Of a stretch of 43,934 bases of DNA, positions 8,603 to 14,389 are shown piece by piece. Both the position numbers and the translations under genes were made by a program. The notes below the pieces were generated by a model. It was given only the letters and a program-made list of their open reading frames with translations, did not search any database and had not been told where the DNA came from. Each line of letters starts with the position of its first letter. Positions within the stretch are counted from its first letter, which is position 1. This stretch comes from Photobacterium sp. SKA34. Lineage in GTDB: Bacteria; Pseudomonadota; Gammaproteobacteria; Enterobacterales; Vibrionaceae. The stretch is from contig NZ_CH724147.1 of assembly GCF_000153325.1 (NCBI RefSeq), forward strand, positions 9,803 through 53,736. Reading direction: 5' to 3'.

Positions 8603-9145
8603 ACCCTGTTTGGATTGGTTTACTTTTAATTTCAGAATCTTACTCCCCTCATTACGTTGTATCTAAAAGATACGATCGCTAAATACTTAAGTGACGTTGC
8701 TTGAGGTATATTCTGAAGAAAGCGGATTCTACATTAAAACGTAGTTAAGCCAAAGCAGAAGCAATAAAGTAAAAGCGAGAACTACTCACACCATGCTCGT
8801 ATGCTTTTATTTTTAAGCTTTATAAGAAGAGAATCTGCGTGTTTTTTAATAAATATTATGTAAAAACTCTTCTTTCTCTTATCCATACAGTAGTATCAAT
8901 AATCTATTTCGAATATTTCGGCAAAAAAGACTGTACAAAAAGTAAACACCTGTTATTATTCGTCTCGCTCTGTTGTTTAGAGAGTTATTAAATGCGGCAC
9001 CAAGTCACAGTTAAACCTTCAGCTACATCAACGTTTTCGTTTTGTACTTCAGTGTTTCCCTTGTTTTGGCAGTATCATTAATAATTTAACCACTCAGCAC
9101 ATCGCATTTTAGCGGTTAATTAATCACATTTATAAGGGGCATCAC
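8603..9145 (+). promoter_or_regulatory. Intergenic region: dusA promoter side and long csp leader
   Basis: This 540-bp gap has no gene that I can support. The left part should carry the minus-strand dusA promoter. On the right, TGTACA (8932-8937) and TATTAT (8954-8959), 16 bp apart, form a plausible promoter. It would give the downstream cold-shock gene a 5' leader of about 180 nt, similar to the long leaders of cspA-type mRNAs. The leader ends in the AAGGGG ribosome binding site at 9134-9139. I do not see a clear match to the E. coli cold box. Confidence 0.5.
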
Positions 9146-9358
9146 ATGTCTAACAAAACTACTGGTTTAGTAAAATGGTTTAACGAAGAGAAAGGTTTTG
9201 GTTTCATTACTCAAGACAACGGCGGTGCTGACGTATTCGTTCACTTCCGTGCTATCGCTTCTGAAGGTTTCAAAACTCTTGCTGAAGGCCAAAAAGTGTC
9301 TTTTGAAGTAGAGCAAGGCCAAAAAGGTCTTCAAGCTGCAAACGTTGTAGCTATCTAA
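9146..9358 (+). CDS. Cold-shock protein, CspA family
   Basis: This 70-residue single cold-shock domain binds single-stranded RNA/DNA. The RNP1 motif KGFGFI and the RNP2 motif VFVHF are intact, with the usual [11 protein letters not shown] opening. Members of this family act as RNA chaperones. The long leader suggests the cold-induced CspA type rather than a constitutive one. It has its own terminator and marks the left edge of the accessory block. A second, more distant csp paralog lies at 15888-16094. Confidence 0.95.
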
Positions 9359-9378
9359 TTTATCCTCGCGGATAGATA

Positions 9379-9409
9379 AAAAAATGCTGGCTAAGGCCGG
9401 CATTTTTTA
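9379..9409 (+). terminator. Terminator of the csp gene
   Basis: AAAAAATGCTGGC pairs with GCCGGCATTTTTT (one G-T wobble), followed by T-rich sequence. It lies 20 bases after the csp stop. Confidence 0.92.
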
Positions 9410-9419
9410 TACCTGTAAT

Positions 9420-9572
9420 TTAACAACACTCTCTAACATCACCCCCACTAGACCCTAGCTTCTGCTGTATTTCTGAATAACGACGCCCAAGGTTTAACAG
9501 CTCCCGACTATCTTGATACTGTGACTCATTCACACGCCGGCCACGATACTTCCCACCTTGCCACACACCCAA
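9420..9572 (-). pseudogene. Serine recombinase (resolvase/invertase) C-terminal remnant
   Basis: On the minus strand the frame reads WQGGKYRGRRVNESQ, then SRELLNLGRRYSEIQQKLG. This resembles the tail of Pin/Tn3-type serine recombinases: the G-KY-GRR linker, then the first helices of the C-terminal helix-turn-helix (normally ...EI...LG.SR.TV). The catalytic N-terminal domain is absent. The final recognition helix is degraded (SSGGDVRECC, then stop), and the upstream side runs into the SOS promoter with no plausible start. It therefore looks like a relic of the recombinase that once mobilised or inverted this block. The identification rests on about 45 residues. Confidence 0.55.
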
Positions 9573-9586
9573 AACAGCACTAAAAT

Positions 9587-9606
9587 AACTGTACATGTAT
9601 ACAGTA
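9587..9606 (+). promoter_or_regulatory. SOS (LexA) box of the umuDC-like operon
   Basis: AACTGTACATGTATACAGTA contains the complete CTGT-N8-ACAG palindrome of gamma-proteobacterial LexA operators. It ends ten bases before the first umuD-like codon. A -10-like TACAGT lies inside its right arm (9600-9605), so bound LexA would cover the promoter core. The transcript would then start within a few bases of the ATG. Confidence 0.9.
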
Positions 9607-9615
9607 TTTTTAACC

Positions 9616-10323
9616 ATGATTACACTTAACACTTACGTACAGGCGGGGATCACCGGCTTTGAAAACCCCACTATTCGCTTTCGCAAAAAATCGCTAAACC
9701 TACAAACCATGTTTGTACATAGCCATTCATCTATGCGGATAATGGGCGCCGATAACACCTACAAAAAGCTAGGGATCGCCAAAGGGGATTGGCTACTCAT
9801 AGACAGTGCCTTACAGCCCCTAAACAGCGACCTTGTTGTATTTGAGCAACACGGTTCCAACCACATCGCACGTTGGAACCTACTATGCCAACACATTGCC
9901 GCATCAGGCAAAGAGTGGGACGACTTACACGTAATAGGCGTGATCACCCTTTCTATCCATCACTTCAGGCAACCGCCGTTATTACCATGGCACCATGACT
10001 TAACCGAGCTCGACCTACACCAACTGGTGATCACCCAAGAGCATTCCACCATCTTGTGCCGTGCGGCTGGGCTTTCCATGCTGCCCTACATTTGGGACCA
10101 CGACATACTCGTATTAGAGCGCCACCTAAACCCCGAGAACGAAGACGTTATCGTACTTTCGTTAAACAACGATCTTGTCGTAAAGCGCGTAAACCTACAC
10201 AGCAGAACCCTGTATTCAGATAACCCCAGTTTTCAGCCACACCAGATCAACCCAGACGACTACACCCGCTTACATGGCGTGGTGCGTTACAGCTTACGAT
10301 TACACCGCCCTGTTACCTTATGA
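9616..10323 (+). CDS. Tandem UmuD-like S24 peptidase (two fused UmuD domains)
   Basis: UmuD-type proteins cut their own N-terminal arm on RecA filaments and then partner the UmuC polymerase. This 235-residue protein is far longer than UmuD (139) because it holds two copies. Copy 1: YVQAGITGFENP (Ala10-Gly11 cleavage-type pair), SSMRIMG with Ser39, and DLVVFEQHGSNHIARW, where Arg86 replaces the catalytic Lys; it ends VIGVITLSIHHFR. Copy 2: ELDLHQLVITQEHSTI aligns gap-free with the UmuD arm, then AAGLSM (Ser154) and DLVVKRVN (Lys190), ending LHGVVRYSLRLHR. The ATG at 9616 was chosen because the earlier ATG at 9595 lies inside the SOS box; no clear ribosome binding site is present. C-ending codons are more frequent than in neighbouring core genes. 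The stop overlaps the polymerase start by 4 nt. Confidence 0.85.
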   Translation: MITLNTYVQAGITGFENPTIRFRKKSLNLQTMFVHSHSSMRIMGADNTYKKLGIAKGDWLLIDSALQPLNSDLVVFEQHGSNHIARWNLLCQHIAASGKEWDDLHVIGVITLSIHHFRQPPLLPWHHDLTELDLHQLVITQEHSTILCRAAGLSMLPYIWDHDILVLERHLNPENEDVIVLSLNNDLVVKRVNLHSRTLYSDNPSFQPHQINPDDYTRLHGVVRYSLRLHRPVTL

Positions 10324-11600
10324 TTTGCTTACTTGATGGCACACGTTTTTACGCCGAATCTTGCATTACCTACAAGCCAGCCCTGAGAAATACCCCGTTA
10401 TTGGTAACAACAGGCCAAGGGATCTCCATTGCCGCTAACCGTGCTAGCACTAACATCGGCATTTCAAAATTCACCCCAATATGGGAAGAAATAGACCGCT
10501 TACGGGTACACAAAGGCATTGTGTATAAAGCCAACTTCAACACCTTTTCTCACCATTCAGATCGCTTCATGACAGCCCTTGAAAAGCATATACAAGATGC
10601 CCGTTCCATGCGCTACAGCGTGGATGAAGTGTTTTACGATGTTAGCCACCTGTACCGCATCAACGTCGATCTGAATGAACACGTACAAGCCCTACGCAAA
10701 GCCATTTACAAAGAAACCGGCGTACCGACAGGCGCTGGTGTAGGCAAAACCCTGACCTTGGCCAAAGTTGCCTCGTGGGCGGCGAAGAACTGCCAACCTT
10801 ACCAGGGGCAATGTGTATTAATAAGCGAGAAAGAAACCGACACGGTTTTAAAACAAATGCCCGTAGGTAAACTTTGGAACATTGGCAGACAACTGAATAA
10901 ACACCTGACACAAGAAGGCATTTTAACCGCCTACCAACTAAAACAGTGCGACACCAAAACCTATCACAAACGTTATTCCATCAACGTGGCTAACGTGATT
11001 TCAGAGCTTAATGGCATCGCCTGTTTAGACATTTCCGTTGAGCGAGAAAAGAAAAAACAGATATGGTCTACCGCTTCCTACCGTGATCGCCTTCATCACC
11101 GAGACGACCTTTTTGCAGAGTTGGCTCACCACTGCGCCGAAGTTATGCGTAAAATACGCGACCAAAAAAGCGAGATGAAAACCCTTTCCGTATTTGTCTG
11201 CACCTCAAAATACGACCGTTGCCCGCCGTTTTATCGCCGTGGTGAACTCACACTCGAAAACGGCCTAACCGATACCAGTTTTGCCCTGCAACAACTGCGC
11301 GCATTATTCGATGATTTGATCCCCAACAATCTTGCCAAGCAACCGATATACAAAGTGGGTGTAGGTGCCCCAAGCCTTATTGATGCCGAAGTAAAACAGT
11401 TCGAGTTATTTAATCGCTTTGATAACAAAGACACCTTAAACAACACCCTCGACCAATTAAGCGATCGCTTTGGTAAAGGCGTGATCGGATTTGCATGCCA
11501 GCAACGCAGCTACCACGAACGACAGGGAGAAATAGAAATGCTAGAGCTAGAGAATTACTACACCGACATTAAAGACATTGTGGTGGTGAAGTGTGTTTAG
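10320..11600 (+). CDS. UmuC-like Y-family DNA polymerase
   Basis: This 426-residue protein has UmuC length and domain order and is expected to act in error-prone translesion synthesis. Catalytic acidic residues are kept: Asp6 in MICLLDGTRFYA and Asp102-Glu103 in RYSVDEVFYD. The steric-gate Tyr11 and the little-finger region are present. QFELF (about 360-364) fits a beta-clamp-binding motif, and the C-terminal NYYTDIKDIVVVK corresponds to the UmuC tail. Motif I and the following segment are divergent: the usual FYASCE and NNDGC residues are replaced by FYAESC and TGQG, so it is not an ordinary UmuC. It starts within the umuD-like stop (ATGA overlap) and should be SOS-induced with it. Confidence 0.9.
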   Translation: MICLLDGTRFYAESCITYKPALRNTPLLVTTGQGISIAANRASTNIGISKFTPIWEEIDRLRVHKGIVYKANFNTFSHHSDRFMTALEKHIQDARSMRYSVDEVFYDVSHLYRINVDLNEHVQALRKAIYKETGVPTGAGVGKTLTLAKVASWAAKNCQPYQGQCVLISEKETDTVLKQMPVGKLWNIGRQLNKHLTQEGILTAYQLKQCDTKTYHKRYSINVANVISELNGIACLDISVEREKKKQIWSTASYRDRLHHRDDLFAELAHHCAEVMRKIRDQKSEMKTLSVFVCTSKYDRCPPFYRRGELTLENGLTDTSFALQQLRALFDDLIPNNLAKQPIYKVGVGAPSLIDAEVKQFELFNRFDNKDTLNNTLDQLSDRFGKGVIGFACQQRSYHERQGEIEMLELENYYTDIKDIVVVKCV

Positions 11601-12060
11601 CGGATTATACGAGATCATTAAGGCCATATAACAGAACCAAAACACCAAGGTTTTGTTGAGGCTGCTTTGTTAGCGAGGGACGAGGAACAAGCAGCCGTAA
11701 TTATGAAGCGCAGCACCCACGATACCCAAAGGCACGGTAATAGCGAACCACAAAAAAAAGCTGTTAAACCTAAGAGCGTGAGCCATTACGGTGCGAAGGC
11801 TCTTGTTTGCGCGAAGCGTAAACATCCCCAAGATGGGGATTGGAAATAAGCTCCTAAGTAAGCCGGCGGCAGAATAAATGGAAAACCGCCCCGACAACAC
11901 CATGACGTTGCTTTGGTGTGAGCGATGCTTGCATTGCGGCTTTTCACACGAAGGCGCTTTAACGTGATGGTGTAAGGGAGTGGTTTGCAATGAATGTCGC
12001 GTCTCGCTGGTGTGACTTGTCCTCGGAGTGTCCGCAAGACAAAACCATCAGAAATCCAAG
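11601..12060 (+). other. Hairpin-dense non-coding stretch after the umuC-like gene
   Basis: Successive inverted repeats lie at 11630-11657 (AACAGAACC/GGTTTTGTT), 11660-11696 (GGCTGCTTTGTT/AACAAGCAGCC), 11780-11802 (GAGCC/GGCTC), 11805-11823 (GTTTGCGC-GAA-GCGTAAAC), 11824-11840 (ATCCCC/GGGGAT), 11865-11890 (GGCGG/CCGCC), 11916-11949 (GTGTGA/TCACAC enclosing GCGATG-CTTG-CATTGC) and 12016-12042 (CTTGTC..CGGA-GTG-TCCG..GACAA). G-T wobbles are tolerated in several stems, as expected for RNA. Several frames are open on both strands, but none looks like a protein. It would be transcribed as the tail of the SOS mRNA. It could be a structured RNA, a DNA hairpin element of a mobile unit, or a dispersed repeat; I cannot name the family. 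Confidence 0.55.
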
Positions 12061-12073
12061 TAAGGAGCGTTTG

Positions 12074-12190
12074 ATGCGTTCTGAAGATTGTATTGAGTCG
12101 CTAACTATCCCGTGTAACACAATAGGAATAATGACCATCTATTTTTCTTATTTGAAAATTAAAGTCGACTTTAAAAGTTTTCTTTATTAG
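12074..12190 (+). CDS. Possible small ORF (38 aa) at the island edge
   Basis: An ATG sits six bases after a strong AAGGAG (12063-12068) and opens a 38-codon frame starting MRSEDCIESLTIPCNT and ending in AT-rich codons. I recognise no family. The ribosome binding site is the only real support. The AT-rich second half suggests that the frame runs off the element into flanking sequence. Confidence 0.25.
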   Translation: MRSEDCIESLTIPCNTIGIMTIYFSYLKIKVDFKSFLY

Positions 12191-12237
12191 TTAGAGTGTG
12201 GTATTTGTTTCTTTTCTCACAATTTCGCTTAAATATT

Positions 12238-13143
12238 ATGCTAATTTTTGCTTTTTTCGTTATATCACTCTACGTTGGTTCGATTGTTTTTATTCGTATC
12301 CGAAATAAAGATCGTTTGGGTTTTAAACGTCAGATGTCTGACTTTTCGACCTTTATGGTACCAATGAATATTCCTATCTACTTGCTATCCAAAATTCCAT
12401 TAACTCCTTTTGTCGAAAGGAAACATTTTCCTGAACTTGATATTTTGCAAGACCATTGGGAAGAGATCAAAGATGAAGCATTAGCTCTGTATGAAAGCGG
12501 GCATATAGCAATTAAAAATGATCTACCGGCCAGTAGTTTTTACAAAGATAATCGATGGACCAGTTTCTATTTGAAAGTATACGATTGTGATATTCCATCC
12601 GCTCGAGAGCTCGCACCAAAAACGATGGAGCTTATTGAGCAAGTTCCAGGTATGAACCTCGCGTTATTTGCTTGTTTGAATCCAGGTAAGCGTATAGGTA
12701 AACACCACGACCCATTTGCTTTGAGTCTGCGTTATTCTCTTGGATTAAGTACACCTAACTCGGAAGATTGCGCCATTTCAGTTGATGGGCAGTGGCACAC
12801 TTGGAGCGACGGTGAGTCGATTATTTTCGACGAAACTTATGCTCATCATACACATAACGATAGCGATAAACCGCGAATCATACTGATGTCTGATATTGAT
12901 CGTCCTTTAAGAAGTAAGTTGATCCAAAAAATGTATTACTACTTTGCTAAAACGTTTAACAGCTTGTTTTTTGTCGATAATATAGATTCAACCAAGACAG
13001 GGCTTGGTAACAAAATAACCCCTATTCATAAAAGTTACCGCACAAACATGAAAAAGTTTAAAAATTGGAACAAACCACTTTACGTAACGTTTAAGTTTTG
13101 TGCTTTGGGGGGAGTTTTATTTATTTTCTATAATGCTTTCTAG
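12238..13143 (+). CDS. lpxO: Lipid A 2-hydroxylase LpxO (Fe/2-oxoglutarate dioxygenase)
   Basis: LpxO adds a 2-hydroxyl to a secondary acyl chain of lipid A at the inner membrane. From Met at 12238 the protein has 301 residues, close to Salmonella LpxO. It begins with a membrane anchor (MLIFAFFVISLYVGSIVFI) and continues with the aspartyl/asparaginyl hydroxylase-like domain. The Fe ligands are visible as KHHDPF (His156, Asp158) and FDETYAHH (His203); Arg213 in RIILMSD would bind 2-oxoglutarate. FSTFMVPMN and SLRYSLGL match the family. A GTG at 12196 is in frame, but the later ATG aligns with the family start. Neither start has a strong ribosome binding site. A second hydrophobic segment lies at the C-terminus. 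It sits between the SOS module and a terminator. Confidence 0.88.
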   Translation: MLIFAFFVISLYVGSIVFIRIRNKDRLGFKRQMSDFSTFMVPMNIPIYLLSKIPLTPFVERKHFPELDILQDHWEEIKDEALALYESGHIAIKNDLPASSFYKDNRWTSFYLKVYDCDIPSARELAPKTMELIEQVPGMNLALFACLNPGKRIGKHHDPFALSLRYSLGLSTPNSEDCAISVDGQWHTWSDGESIIFDETYAHHTHNDSDKPRIILMSDIDRPLRSKLIQKMYYYFAKTFNSLFFVDNIDSTKTGLGNKITPIHKSYRTNMKKFKNWNKPLYVTFKFCALGGVLFIFYNAF

Positions 13144-13288
13144 ACAACAAAAGTGTGGTTATCAGTTGTTGATAAATAATTTTCGATTGCGGAAATGCCA
13201 TATGATTTTAGCGAAAAAATCCATGTTTATTTGATGTTCGATTTAACGTAACGACACTTAGTACGTACAAATAGTTTTACTGTTAAAT

Positions 13289-13314
13289 GACCGCCTATCG
13301 TGGCGGTCTTTTTA
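13289..13314 (+). terminator. Terminator of lpxO
   Basis: GACCGCC-TATCGT-GGCGGTC is followed by TTTTT, about 145 bases past the lpxO stop. Confidence 0.9.
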
Positions 13315-13348
13315 TACCTAGACGTTACTACGTATTAGATGCCATATA

Positions 13349-13378
13349 TTAAACAGTCTCCCACGGGAGACTGTTTAA
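13349..13378. repeat. Perfect 14-bp inverted repeat with 2-base loop
   Basis: TTAAACAGTCTCCC and its exact reverse complement are separated by AC. There is no T run on either side, so a simple terminator is unlikely. It stands alone in a gene-free stretch after the lpxO terminator. It may be a protein-binding palindrome, a cruciform or a mobile-element end. Confidence 0.6.
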
Positions 13379-13436
13379 CCACGGTTATAGAATAAATTTA
13401 CAGATGAGATCTTTTGTATCAAAACACAATAAGAAT

Positions 13437-13568
13437 TTAGAGTGCCAAATAAAGCTCGACCGATACAATATGAGCAAAGACCCCATGAATCTTCTTTAGC
13501 ATTTCAGGTATGTAAGTGACTTGGCCACATAGGACTTTTTTATCCACAGGTTCGGTGGTTAAGTTCAT
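13437..13568 (-). CDS. Possible 43-aa ORF, unsupported family
   Basis: A minus-strand ATG at 13568 with purine-rich AGAAGAAA upstream opens 43 codons. The start is MNLTTEPVDKKVLCGQ, the middle contains MLKKIHGVFAHIV and the end is ELYLAL. I do not recognise it. It could be a small gene or the 3' fragment of a decayed one, since the 13144-13690 gap otherwise holds only the palindrome and terminators. No promoter is obvious. Confidence 0.25.
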   Translation of the reverse strand: MNLTTEPVDKKVLCGQVTYIPEMLKKIHGVFAHIVSVELYLAL

Positions 13569-13642
13569 TTTCTTCTGTTTTTTCAATTACAAAAAATAAG
13601 CATCAAAGAGCATATTTTTGAGTTAACTATTAACCAAATAGC

Positions 13643-13678
13643 AAAAGGGCGTTGAAGTTACCTTCAACGCCCTTTTTT
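13643..13678. terminator. Strong bidirectional terminator after the peptide gene
   Basis: AAAAGGGCGTTGAAG and CTTCAACGCCCTTTT form a perfect 15-bp stem around TTAC. It lies about 18 bases past the stop of the minus-strand peptide gene. The T run is longer on the plus strand, but the minus-strand side also has TTTT. Confidence 0.9.
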
Positions 13679-13693
13679 TAATTCTTTAAACGC

Positions 13694-13771
13694 TTATTTG
13701 ATTTGCGCTTTGTACATAGAAGCGAAAACTGGAGTGTATAAGCTAACAACTTTGTTAATGATACGTGACAT
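13694..13771 (-). CDS. 25-residue basic peptide gene
   Basis: The minus-strand ATG at 13771 is preceded by AAGGA at a good distance. It opens 25 codons that begin MSRIINKVVSLYTPVF, end in YKAQIK and stop at 13694. The peptide has one Arg and three Lys, no acidic residue, and alternating hydrophobic residues, so it could be a membrane-active or amphipathic peptide. A GC-rich-discriminator promoter lies about 90 bases upstream and a perfect-stem terminator directly downstream, giving a self-contained transcript of roughly 200 nt. I know no homolog. It could alternatively be an sRNA with a chance ORF, but the full set of expression signals favours a real gene. Confidence 0.6.
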   Translation of the reverse strand: MSRIINKVVSLYTPVFASMYKAQIK

Positions 13772-13846
13772 TGTGAATTCCTTAATAAAGCAAGTTTTAT
13801 ATAATGTACAACCTTGCCTAAACACAGTATTTATAAGGCGTGGGTC

Positions 13847-13870
13847 GCGTTTCGATGTGGGGCATTATAG
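13847..13870 (-). promoter_or_regulatory. rRNA-like promoter of the peptide gene
   Basis: On the minus strand TATAAT is followed by GCCCCACATCGAAACGC. A GC-rich discriminator directly after a perfect -10 is typical of growth-rate/ppGpp-regulated promoters (family knowledge). Upstream of a weak -35 the sequence (13880-13920) is almost pure A/T, like an UP element. A near-copy precedes the gene at 14083-14325. Confidence 0.6.
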
Positions 13871-14042
13871 GAGTTTAATCAGTTTTTAAAAGTGAGAAAT
13901 AATATTATTTTTAATTAGTTTTTCTAATGCAAAATTTACATAAAAAGCCCAGTAATAACCATTCATTAAAACCGAATAAATCCTCATTAATTGTTCTTGT
14001 TTATGGTTGGTTGAGTAACATCGGCAAGGAACAGAATAATGT

Positions 14043-14080
14043 CGCAGACTTCAGCAACATCTCTGTTGCCGATATCTGCG
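14043..14080 (-). other. Nested hairpin just after the small exported-protein gene
   Basis: Outer stem CGCAGA/TCTGCG encloses inner hairpin GCAACA-TCTC-TGTTGC with symmetric five-base internal loops. It begins two bases past the stop of the minus-strand gene. There is no clear T run, so it may be an mRNA-stabilising 3' structure or a weak terminator. The rest of 13871-14042 is AT-rich, with nothing else that I can support. Confidence 0.6.
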
Positions 14081-14082
14081 GC

Positions 14083-14325
14083 TTATTTATCAGCGGCAGA
14101 CAGTAACTTTCCAGCAATTGTGAGTTGTGATGCTGATTGTGTAAATACCACATCTGAGTCTGAACACTCTGCGGTACCTTGTTTTTGGTAATGCGCGGCA
14201 TTTATGTTGCTAGCGGCTGCTTTTTGAAACTGAACATTACCTGTGAATGCACCATCTTTTGCTGAAGCGTTGTAAGACATAGCGATGATAGCGGCTACGA
14301 TAGTTGCTTTAATAACTGTTTTCAT
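14083..14325 (-). CDS. Small exported protein of unknown function (80 aa)
   Basis: The 80-residue product has a clear signal peptide (MKTVIKATIVAAIIAMSYNASA, cleavage after Ala22), leaving a mature chain of about 58 residues. The mature part is polar and Ala/Ser/Gln-rich (GAFTGNVQFQKAAASN, FTQSASQLTIAG) with a single Cys, so it forms no internal disulfide. I recognise no family. An AAGG ribosome binding site lies 11 bases before the ATG, a little far. Its promoter shares a distinctive -10/discriminator block with the neighbouring peptide gene, suggesting co-regulation. It is likely periplasmic. Confidence 0.65.
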   Translation of the reverse strand: MKTVIKATIVAAIIAMSYNASAKDGAFTGNVQFQKAAASNINAAHYQKQGTAECSDSDVVFTQSASQLTIAGKLLSAADK

Positions 14326-14367
14326 GAGTAATAAAACCTTGTGTCTTTATGTTTGTGAACGCCTTAT

Positions 14368-14389
14368 GCGTTTCGATGGGTGCATTATC
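14368..14389 (-). promoter_or_regulatory. Promoter block of the small exported protein
   Basis: On the minus strand GATAATGCACCCATCGAAACGC closely copies the TATAATGCCCCACATCGAAACGC block upstream of the 25-residue peptide gene. It is placed about 45-65 bases upstream of the ATG at 14325. Confidence 0.55.

Noticed and set aside
9595..9615. Upstream ATG for the umuD-like gene
   Set aside because: It lies inside the LexA box, so the codons would be part of the operator. The ATG at 9616 fits better.
11670..12037. Two overlapping minus-strand reading frames of about 106 and 83 codons opposite the hairpin region
   Set aside because: They lie entirely on the self-complementary hairpin sequence, overlap each other in different frames and have no recognisable domain or clear ribosome binding site. 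Open frames on both strands are expected from GC-rich inverted repeats.
11601..12060. Group II intron or retron
   Set aside because: No reverse transcriptase is encoded in the window, and I could not find a convincing domain V or msr/msd arrangement.
9411..12200. Terminal inverted repeats around the umuDC module (ACACTCTCTAAC near 9428 and TTAGAGTGTGG near 12191)
   Set aside because: The two are only loosely complementary over about 10 bases with a gap, so they do not support defined transposon ends.
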